From assembly GCA_030146155.1 (NCBI GenBank), contig JASLCF010000179.1:1-35242 (forward strand): a stretch of DNA of 35,242 bases, read 5' to 3'. The stretch is from Savagea sp. (lineage in GTDB: Bacteria; Bacillota; Bacilli; Bacillales_A; Planococcaceae). A program made the translations under genes and the position numbers. The notes under the pieces are model-generated. The model saw only the letters and a program-made list of their open reading frames with translations, was not told the DNA's origin and did not search any database. This document shows, one piece after another, positions 17,323 to 24,175 of the stretch; within the stretch, counting starts at the first letter, position 1, and every line of letters starts with the position of its first letter.

Positions 17323-17354
17323 AAAAGGAGCGTATGCATTCAAGCGCTCCTTTT
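17323..17354 (+). terminator. Hairpin between proS and polC, possible weak terminator
   Basis: Perfect 10-bp stem AAAAGGAGCG (17323-17332) with CGCTCCTTTT (17345-17354), 12-base loop. The U-tract is only the TTTT in the stem, then ATG, so termination is probably inefficient. It lies 22 bases before polC. Confidence 0.6.
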
Positions 17355-17376
17355 ATGATTGAAAAGGGGAATACCG

Positions 17377-20300
17377 ATGACAATGACAGGTAAACAAAAG
17401 TTGTACGTGTTAATGCAACAAATCAATGCGATGGGGACGCCTTTAGAAGATGCTTGTAGTGAGGGAGTCCTGAAAGAATTGATTGTACACAAAAAAAGTA
17501 GACGGTGGCATTTCATCATTCAATTACCGACCCCGTTACCTTTTGAATTGTACGACATGTTAGATCAACGTATTCGACAAGCGTTCCAAAACATTGCAAC
17601 TATTGAGCTCACTATCGAAACATTAGAGGGGGATGTGACTAATGAAACGTATACGTCCTATTATCTATACGTATTATCACTCATCGATACACTCTCTCCA
17701 CCGATTTATAAAGAGTTGACGACGTTACCTCTCGAATTTGAAGGACAAAAAGTCATACGCAAGGTGAGTAGTAGTTTTGCATATGAACAAGTTAAACGAA
17801 AATACCTTCCGCTCATTCAAGAGTTGCTCAAACAGTGTGGATTAAGTGCTCGTCCTTTTGAGCTAATCGTGATTGAAAATGATGAACAACAAGCTTTACA
17901 ACAAGCGGCTTTTGAACAACAAAAAATGCTTGAAGATGCGCAAAGTTCTAAATTAGCAGGCGAGCAAATTGCTCAAAAAGAGTTGGAAGAAAAAGAAGTG
18001 GATGACGATGGGCCTGTACGCGTGCAATATGGTCCGGATATCCGTCCGCAAGAACCGATTACTGAGATTATTGAAATCGAACATGAAGTGAGAGACATCA
18101 CTGTTCAAGGATATGTTTTTGATGTGGACTTGAGAGAGTTTAAAGATTTAATGATTGTCACTGTGAAAATTACCGACTATACAGATTCTATCGTAGCGAA
18201 AATGTTCGCGAGACAAAAAGATCAATATGCGGTTGCCCAAGCCATTAAAAAGGGACAATGGCTCAAAATCAAAGGGTTTGTTCAGCATGATGATTACTCC
18301 AAAGATTTAGTTTTAAGTATTAAAAGTATGATGCAAGTTTCTGTTTCAGGACGACAAGATCGTGCGCCTGAAGACAAGAAACGCGTAGAGTTATTAGCGC
18401 ATACGAAAATGAGTCAAATGGATAGTGTCTCCAGTGCTACTGAAATTATTGAACAAGCTGCAGCTTGGGGACATCCAGCAGTGGCCATCACAGATATTGC
18501 CAATGTTCAAGCTTTTCCAGAGGCATTTAATGCAGGAAAACGTAACGATATCAAAGTCTTATTCGGGATGTCAGCTTTTTTAGTAGATGACGGTGTCCCC
18601 ATTGCTTATGAGCCTGCTGATCGTTCGCTCGCAGACGAAACGTATGTTGTCTTTGACGTAGAGACAACGGGTTTATCTTCTGCTTACGATACGATTATTG
18701 AAATTGCTGCTGTACGTGTAAAAAATGGGGAAATCATCGGCAAGTATGAAAGCTTTGCGAATCCGCATCATGCATTGTCAGCCACGACTATTCAATTAAC
18801 AGGGATTAAAGATAGTGATGTGAAAGATGCACCAGATGTCAAACAAGTGATGGAAGAATTTGTTGCGTTTTGTGAGGATGCGATTCTTGTGGCACATAAC
18901 GCAACCTTTGATATGGGCTTTATTTATGCCTCTTGTAAAAGAGATCAGGTAGAGGTACCTGCTTATTCCGTCATTGATACATTAGAGTTAGCTCGGTTCT
19001 TGTACCCTGATTTAAGAAACCACCGATTAAATACGTTAGCCAAACGATTTGATATTGAACTCACACAGCATCACCGTGCCATCTATGATACGGAAGCAAC
19101 TGCTTACTTGTTTATTAAATTTTTAGATGAGTTACTAGAACAAGGTATCGTTAATCTCTTACAAGTGAATGACCATGTGGGTGAAGGAGATGCTTTTAAA
19201 AGAGCTAGACCTCAAAACTGTACATTACTTGTTCAAAACAATACAGGTCTCAAAAATTTATTTAAGCTTGTATCTGCTTCACATATTGATTACTTTTATC
19301 GAACACCTCGTATTCCTCGTTCACTGTTAGCGAAACATCGTGAAGGGCTACTCATTGGAACAGGGACGGATCAAGGTGAAATTTTTGAAACAGTCATGCA
19401 AAAATCAGTCGAAGAAGCCGAAGAAAAGATGGCTTTTTATGACTATATTGAAATTCATCCGAAACCTTTGTATGCGCATTTGATTGAGCTAGAACTTGTT
19501 CAAGATGAGTTTAACCTAGAGGACATCATGAGAAAGTTGGTCAAACTCAGTCGTTCTGTCAACAAACCAATTGTAGCTACAGGAAATGTACGTCATTTGC
19601 ATCCAACAGATAAAATTTATCGTGAAGTGTTAGTTCGTTCTCAAGGTGGAGCTAATATGATGAATCGTCACCAATTACCAGATGCCTATTTTAGAACGAC
19701 GGATGAAATGTTAGAAGAATTCTCTTTCTTAGGTCCAGAAGTGGCTGAAGAAATCGTAGTCACGAATACACAGCAATTAGCTGATCAAATTGACGAAGTT
19801 GAAGTCATCAAAAAAGATTTATATGCACCTAATATTGATGGGGCAGACGCTGAAGTAAAAGAGTTAACGTATTCGATGGCTCATTCGATCTATGGTGAAG
19901 ACTTACCTGAAATTGTGACGGCTCGAATTGAAAAAGAATTAAAGTCAATTATTGATAATGGTTTCGCTGTTATTTATTTAATATCTCATAAATTAGTGAA
20001 GCGCTCTTTAGATGATGGCTATCTGGTAGGGTCACGAGGGTCGGTTGGTTCTTCACTCGTCGCAACACTGATGGAAATCACAGAAGTGAATCCATTGCCA
20101 CCGCATTATGTTTGTCCATCGTGTAAAGAAGCTATCTTCTTTGATGACGGCTCAGTTAGCTCAGGTTTTGACTTGAAAGATAAAAACTGTCCAACTTGTC
20201 AAGTGCCCTACAAAAAAGATGGGCAAGATATTCCCTTTGAAACTTTCTTAGGGTTTAAAGGAGATAAGGTGCCCGACATTGACTTAAACTTCAGTGGAGA

Positions 20301-21699
20301 CTACCAACCTAAAGCGCATGATTATACCCGTGTATTATTTGGTGAAGATTATGTTTACCGTGCGGGAACAATCGGGACAATTGCTGAAAAAACAGCTTAT
20401 GGTTATGTGCGAGGCTATATGAATGACTTTAATAAAACGTATCGCGGTGCTGAAATCGATCGCTTGGTAAAAGGTTGTTCAGGTGTCAAAAGAAGTACAG
20501 GACAGCATCCAGGAGGAATTATCGTTGTACCCGATACGATGGATATTTATGACTTCACACCGATACAGTTCCCAGCCAATGACATGGAAGCGAGTTGGAA
20601 AACAACCCATTTTGACTTCCATTCTATTGATGAAAACTTATTAAAATTAGATATATTAGGGCATGATGATCCGACGATGATTAAAATGTTAGAGGACTTG
20701 TCAGGTATTGATCCAAAAACAATCCCTGTGGATGACCCAGGTGTAATGTCACTCTTTTCAAGTACAGAAGCATTAGGTGTTTCTCCTGAACAAATAGGAA
20801 GTAAAACGGGCACGTTAGGTGTACCAGAGTTCGGGACTCGCTTTGTTCGACAAATGCTCGAAGAAACGAAACCATCTACTTTCTCTGAATTGGTTCAAAT
20901 ATCAGGATTATCGCATGGGACAGATGTTTGGTTAGGGAATGCGCAAGAACTGATTAAAAATCGTACTTGTGTCCTTTCAGAAGTCATTGGTTGTCGGGAC
21001 GATATTATGGTCTACTTAATTTATCAAGGATTAGAACCTGCAACTGCCTTTACAATTATGGAAAGTGTACGTAAAGGAAAAGGGCTTACACCAGAGTTTG
21101 AAGAAACGATGCGTGCCAACCAAGTTCCTGAATGGTATATCGACTCCTGTAAAAAAATTAAGTATATGTTCCCTAAAGCCCATGCTGCTGCATATGTAAT
21201 GATGGCTTTACGTATTGCTTATTTCAAAGTGCATCATCCATTGATGTATTACGCTGCTTACTTTACTGTGCGAGCAAGTGATTTTGATTTAGTGACGATG
21301 ACTGAAGGAAGTGCTTCGTTGCGTAAGCAAATCAAAGAGATTAATGATAAAGGGAACGAAGCTTCAGCCAAAGACCGAAGTTTGCAAACGGTACTAGAAA
21401 TTGCACTTGAAATGTATGAACGTGGTTATTCGATCCAGAAGCCTGATCTTTATAAGGCAGATGCGACTGATTTCTTAATCGAAGGAGACTCGTTAATACC
21501 TCCGTTTAACGCCATCCCTTCTTTAGGGACAAACGTTGCTAAGCAAGTAGTCGAAGCACGTAAAGATGGGGAGTTTTTATCGAAAGAGGATCTTCAACGC
21601 AGAGGTAGAGTATCAAAAACAGTTGTAGAGTACTTATCTGATTTAGGTTGTCTAGAAGGTATGCCAGAATCCAATCAATTGTCTATTTTTGACTTATAA
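17377..21699 (+). CDS. polC: DNA polymerase III PolC, replicative polymerase with degenerate PHP site
   Basis: Leading-strand replicase of low-GC Gram-positives. Order of parts: N-terminal domain (about 1-215), OB fold (about 225-325), PHP first half (about 335-420), DEDDh proofreading exonuclease (about 422-600; D427 and E429 in FDVETTG, then HNATFDMGF and HHRAIYDTEA), PHP second half (about 605-750), zinc-binding CPSC...CPTC region (near 910-945), polymerase core with catalytic D967/D969 in PDIDLNF, and C-terminal clamp motif QLSIF. 1440 residues from ATG 17377 (AAGGGGA at 17364-17370); a TTG at 17359 is less likely. PHP metal ligands of Bacillus PolC are changed at residues 340 (L), 374 (I), 399 (S), 614 (N), 664 (T) and 739 (R), so PHP catalysis is probably lost while polymerase and proofreading remain. 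Confidence 0.97.
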   Translation: MTMTGKQKLYVLMQQINAMGTPLEDACSEGVLKELIVHKKSRRWHFIIQLPTPLPFELYDMLDQRIRQAFQNIATIELTIETLEGDVTNETYTSYYLYVLSLIDTLSPPIYKELTTLPLEFEGQKVIRKVSSSFAYEQVKRKYLPLIQELLKQCGLSARPFELIVIENDEQQALQQAAFEQQKMLEDAQSSKLAGEQIAQKELEEKEVDDDGPVRVQYGPDIRPQEPITEIIEIEHEVRDITVQGYVFDVDLREFKDLMIVTVKITDYTDSIVAKMFARQKDQYAVAQAIKKGQWLKIKGFVQHDDYSKDLVLSIKSMMQVSVSGRQDRAPEDKKRVELLAHTKMSQMDSVSSATEIIEQAAAWGHPAVAITDIANVQAFPEAFNAGKRNDIKVLFGMSAFLVDDGVPIAYEPADRSLADETYVVFDVETTGLSSAYDTIIEIAAVRVKNGEIIGKYESFANPHHALSATTIQLTGIKDSDVKDAPDVKQVMEEFVAFCEDAILVAHNATFDMGFIYASCKRDQVEVPAYSVIDTLELARFLYPDLRNHRLNTLAKRFDIELTQHHRAIYDTEATAYLFIKFLDELLEQGIVNLLQVNDHVGEGDAFKRARPQNCTLLVQNNTGLKNLFKLVSASHIDYFYRTPRIPRSLLAKHREGLLIGTGTDQGEIFETVMQKSVEEAEEKMAFYDYIEIHPKPLYAHLIELELVQDEFNLEDIMRKLVKLSRSVNKPIVATGNVRHLHPTDKIYREVLVRSQGGANMMNRHQLPDAYFRTTDEMLEEFSFLGPEVAEEIVVTNTQQLADQIDEVEVIKKDLYAPNIDGADAEVKELTYSMAHSIYGEDLPEIVTARIEKELKSIIDNGFAVIYLISHKLVKRSLDDGYLVGSRGSVGSSLVATLMEITEVNPLPPHYVCPSCKEAIFFDDGSVSSGFDLKDKNCPTCQVPYKKDGQDIPFETFLGFKGDKVPDIDLNFSGDYQPKAHDYTRVLFGEDYVYRAGTIGTIAEKTAYGYVRGYMNDFNKTYRGAEIDRLVKGCSGVKRSTGQHPGGIIVVPDTMDIYDFTPIQFPANDMEASWKTTHFDFHSIDENLLKLDILGHDDPTMIKMLEDLSGIDPKTIPVDDPGVMSLFSSTEALGVSPEQIGSKTGTLGVPEFGTRFVRQMLEETKPSTFSELVQISGLSHGTDVWLGNAQELIKNRTCVLSEVIGCRDDIMVYLIYQGLEPATAFTIMESVRKGKGLTPEFEETMRANQVPEWYIDSCKKIKYMFPKAHAAAYVMMALRIAYFKVHHPLMYYAAYFTVRASDFDLVTMTEGSASLRKQIKEINDKGNEASAKDRSLQTVLEIALEMYERGYSIQKPDLYKADATDFLIEGDSLIPPFNAIPSLGTNVAKQVVEARKDGEFLSKEDLQRRGRVSKTVVEYLSDLGCLEGMPESNQLSIFDL

Positions 21700-21734
21700 T
21701 ATGATGCCCTTGTGAACTTCTTTCCTCATTAGGA

Positions 21735-21764
21735 AATGAAATGCTTCTATATGGCAGTTTCATT
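21735..21764 (+). terminator. Weak hairpin downstream of polC
   Basis: AATGAAATGC (21735-21744) can pair with GCAGTTTCATT (21754-21764) with one bulged G. No clean T run follows (GCATTTTGG), so it is at best a weak terminator; its 3' arm runs into the predicted rimP -35 box at 21763. Confidence 0.35.
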
Positions 21765-21791
21765 GCATTTTGGTTTGAGTTGTGTTAAGAT
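21763..21791 (+). promoter_or_regulatory. Predicted promoter of the rimP-nusA operon
   Basis: TTGCAT (21763-21768), 17-base spacer, TAAGAT (21786-21791), with TG at 21783-21784 region one base before the hexamer (TGTTAAGAT), an extended -10. Transcription would start near 21798, giving about 90 bases of leader. Confidence 0.65.
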
Positions 21792-21811
21792 AATAACAAC
21801 TTTTGTAATAA

Positions 21812-21867
21812 CTACACGCGAAAAAGAGTGGGGATCCCCACTCTTTTCTGTTGTTTTATGTGCGTAG
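21812..21867 (+). promoter_or_regulatory. nusA operon leader: perfect palindromic hairpin, probable attenuator
   Basis: Positions 21822-21847 form a perfect 26-nt palindrome (AAAAGAGTGGGGA and its complement), folding as an 11-bp stem with a GATC loop. A broken U-tract follows (TTTTCTGTTGTTTT). CTACACGC (21812-21819) pairs with GTGCGTAG (21860-21867) with one mismatch, enclosing the hairpin. In B. subtilis the nusA operon is known to be autoregulated by NusA-dependent termination in its leader; a hairpin with an interrupted U-tract fits that kind of site. The function here is inferred. Confidence 0.6.
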
Positions 21868-21888
21868 ATTGAAGAGGAGGGTTGTTTG

Positions 21889-22359
21889 TTGGATAAAGTA
21901 ACGGAAAAAATCGAAGCCTATGTTTTACCGATTGTTGAGCCGTTGCAGTTAGAGTTAGTTGACATCGAATTCGTAAAAGAAGGTCAAGATTGGTTTTTAC
22001 GAGTGTATATTGATGGTAAAAATGACCGCGTCACATTAGATGAATGTGCGATTGTAACGGAACAATTAAGTGATGTACTGGATGAGCAAGACCCCATTAC
22101 TCAAAATTATTTTTTAGAAGTGTCTTCACCAGGGGCTGAACGTCCATTAAAAAAAGAAGAAGATTTTGAAAAAGCAATGGGTCAATTTGTCAATATCAAA
22201 ACTTATGCACCTGTTCATGGTGCGAAAGAATTTGAAGGTTATTTGATTGAAAACACGAATGAAAAAGTAGTATTAGACATTCAAGTCAAAACAAGAAAAG
22301 TTAAAATTGAAATTGAAAAAGAAAAAATTGCCAAAGCTCGTTTAGCAATTGATTTTTAA
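21889..22359 (+). CDS. rimP: Ribosome maturation factor RimP
   Basis: RimP assists 30S assembly. 156 residues. The N-terminal domain contains LQLELVDIEFVKEG and FLRVYIDG; the conserved QNYFLEVSSPGAERPLKK is followed by the C-terminal SH3-like domain with TRKVKIEIEKEKIAKARLA. The start is TTG: two in-frame TTG codons lie at 21886 and 21889 after GAGGAGGG (21874-21881). The second gives better spacing and a family-like N-terminus (MDKVTEKIE). It is the first gene of the operon rimP-nusA-ylxR-ylxQ-infB-ylxP-rbfA. Confidence 0.95.
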   Translation: MDKVTEKIEAYVLPIVEPLQLELVDIEFVKEGQDWFLRVYIDGKNDRVTLDECAIVTEQLSDVLDEQDPITQNYFLEVSSPGAERPLKKEEDFEKAMGQFVNIKTYAPVHGAKEFEGYLIENTNEKVVLDIQVKTRKVKIEIEKEKIAKARLAIDF

Positions 22360-22381
22360 TAAGAAATAGGAGTGATTTACA

Positions 22382-23563
22382 ATGAGTAGCGATCTACTCG
22401 ATGCGCTCGTAGCTCTCGAGAAACAAAAAGGAATTTCAAGAGATGTCTTAGTCGAAGCGATAGAAGCAGCGTTAGTGACTGCATATAAACGTAATTTTAA
22501 TCAAGCTCAAAACGTACGTGTAGAATTGAATTTAGAACAAGGTGGAATGAAAGTTCTTTCACGTAAAGAAGTCGTCGAAGAAGTTGCAGACGAGCGTTTA
22601 GAGATTTCACTTGAAGAAGCAAGAGAGATTAACCCTGTCTATGAATTAGAAGATATTGTAGAGCAAGAAGTGACGCCAAGAGACTTTGGTCGTATTGCGG
22701 CACAAACTGCTAAACAAGTTGTCACTCAACGCGTACGTGAAGCTGAACGAGGCATTATCTATGAAGAATTCATTGACCGCGAAGAAGATATCGTCAATGG
22801 AATTGTTGAACGTTTTGATGCAAGTAACCTATTTATCGGATTAGGGAAGGTGGAGGCAGTTCTTGCTAAATCAGAACAAATTCCATCTGAATCTTATGAG
22901 CCACACGATCGTGTGAAAGTATATATTACAAAAGTCGAACGCACATCAAGAGGTCCACAAGTATTCGTATCTCGAACACATCCAGGCTTATTACGTCGTT
23001 TATTTGAAATGGAAGTACCAGAAATTTATGATGGTACAGTTGAAATAAAATCTATCGCACGCGAAGCAGGGGACCGTTCTAAAGTTTCTGTCTTCACAGC
23101 AGAAGAAGATGTAGATGCAGTAGGTTCATGTGTAGGTGCAAGAGGTGCACGTGTTCAAGCGATTTCCAACGAACTAAGCGGTGAAAAAATTGACATCGTT
23201 GAATGGTCAGAAGATCCAGTTGTTTTTGTTGCGAATGCATTAAGTCCTTCAGAAGTACTCTATGTTGAAGTAGATGAGACTGAGCGTTCTACTACAGTCG
23301 TTGTACCGGATCATCAACTTTCTTTAGCTATCGGTAAAAGAGGACAAAATGCGCGCTTAGCTGCAAAACTAACAGGATGGAAAATTGATATTAAGAGTGA
23401 GACAGATGCTAGAGAATTAGGAATATATCCACCAGCTGCTGTTCAAACAGAATTAGAAGAAGATTTTCAATCCATGAGTGATGCATTCCAAGCAGTAGCA
23501 GGAGATTATCCTACTGGTGATGAGGAAGTTATCGATTTGTATGCAGATGATCAAGAAGACTAG
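22382..23563 (+). CDS. nusA: Transcription termination/antitermination factor NusA
   Basis: NusA binds RNA polymerase and nascent RNA, stimulating pausing and intrinsic termination. N-terminal polymerase-binding domain (about 1-125, DVLVEAIEAALVTAYKRNF), S1 domain (about 135-200, GIVERFDASNLFIGLGKVEA), then two KH domains (VGARGARVQAI and IGKRGQNARLAAKLTGW). 393 residues, somewhat longer than B. subtilis NusA (371), the excess being an acidic C-terminal tail (EEVIDLYADDQED). No acidic AR repeats of the E. coli type. AGGAGTGA precedes the ATG. It probably controls its own operon through the leader. Confidence 0.97.
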   Translation: MSSDLLDALVALEKQKGISRDVLVEAIEAALVTAYKRNFNQAQNVRVELNLEQGGMKVLSRKEVVEEVADERLEISLEEAREINPVYELEDIVEQEVTPRDFGRIAAQTAKQVVTQRVREAERGIIYEEFIDREEDIVNGIVERFDASNLFIGLGKVEAVLAKSEQIPSESYEPHDRVKVYITKVERTSRGPQVFVSRTHPGLLRRLFEMEVPEIYDGTVEIKSIAREAGDRSKVSVFTAEEDVDAVGSCVGARGARVQAISNELSGEKIDIVEWSEDPVVFVANALSPSEVLYVEVDETERSTTVVVPDHQLSLAIGKRGQNARLAAKLTGWKIDIKSETDARELGIYPPAAVQTELEEDFQSMSDAFQAVAGDYPTGDEEVIDLYADDQED

Positions 23564-23581
23564 AACGGGAGTGTGAAAGCT

Positions 23582-23860
23582 ATGGCGAGCCAACGAAAAG
23601 TACCTTTGCGTAAATGTGCGGCAACGAACGAAATGTTTCCAAAAAAAGAAATGATTCGTATCGTCCGTACGAAAGAAGGCGAAGTGTTCGTCGATCCGAC
23701 GGGAAAAAAATCAGGACGTGGAACGTATGTTTCTAAATCTGAGGAAGCAGTTGCCTTAGCCCGTCAAAATAAAGGCATAGAGAAACAATTACAAGTGCCG
23801 ATTGAAGAATCAATCTATGAAGAATTAATTTACTTAATTAAGAGAGAGCAGTTAGTATGA
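23582..23860 (+). CDS. ylxR: YlxR family RNA-binding protein (RnpM)
   Basis: Small basic protein of 92 residues, YlxR family (DUF448). Motifs: VPLRKCAATNEMFPKKEMIRIV and DPTGKKSGRGTYV. B. subtilis YlxR has been described as a nucleoid/RNA-binding regulator, and more recently as an RNase P modulator; I rely on memory for this. The open frame has a GTG at 23573 nine bases upstream, but the ATG at 23582 has better spacing from GGGAG (23567-23571). It overlaps the next gene by 4 bases (ATGA). Confidence 0.9.
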   Translation: MASQRKVPLRKCAATNEMFPKKEMIRIVRTKEGEVFVDPTGKKSGRGTYVSKSEEAVALARQNKGIEKQLQVPIEESIYEELIYLIKREQLV

Positions 23861-24159
23861 ATCAAGCTGCCCATCAATTGCTCGGATTAGCAATGCGCGC
23901 ACGAAAAGTATCCTCTGGAGAAGATACAGTCCTTCGTGATGTTAGAGCAGGACGAGCATTTCTCGTGCTCATGGCAGAAGATGCCTCAAAGAACACAGAA
24001 AAAAAGCTAACCGACAAATGCAATAGTTACAACGTTCCTTTAATTGTTACGAGCACGCGTGAGCATTTAGGACATGCGATTGGTAAAGATGCAAGAGTCG
24101 TACTCGCAATTACAGACCAAAAACTCAGTGCGAAGCTCAAACAATTATTGAACGAATAA
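23857..24159 (+). CDS. ylxQ: L7Ae family ribosomal protein YlxQ
   Basis: 100 residues, L7Ae/L30e/Gadd45 fold. Family stretches: LLGLAMRARKVSSGEDTVLRDV, VLMAEDASKNTEKKL and VPLIVTSTREHLGHAIGKDARV. In B. subtilis YlxQ binds kink-turn RNA; the precise role is unknown. ATG overlaps the ylxR stop (ATGA). The GAGAG sequence inside ylxR is a modest ribosome-binding site, so translation is probably coupled. infB starts 16 bases after its stop. Confidence 0.9.
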   Translation: MNQAAHQLLGLAMRARKVSSGEDTVLRDVRAGRAFLVLMAEDASKNTEKKLTDKCNSYNVPLIVTSTREHLGHAIGKDARVVLAITDQKLSAKLKQLLNE

Positions 24160-24175
24160 TCTTGGAGGTGAGCAT

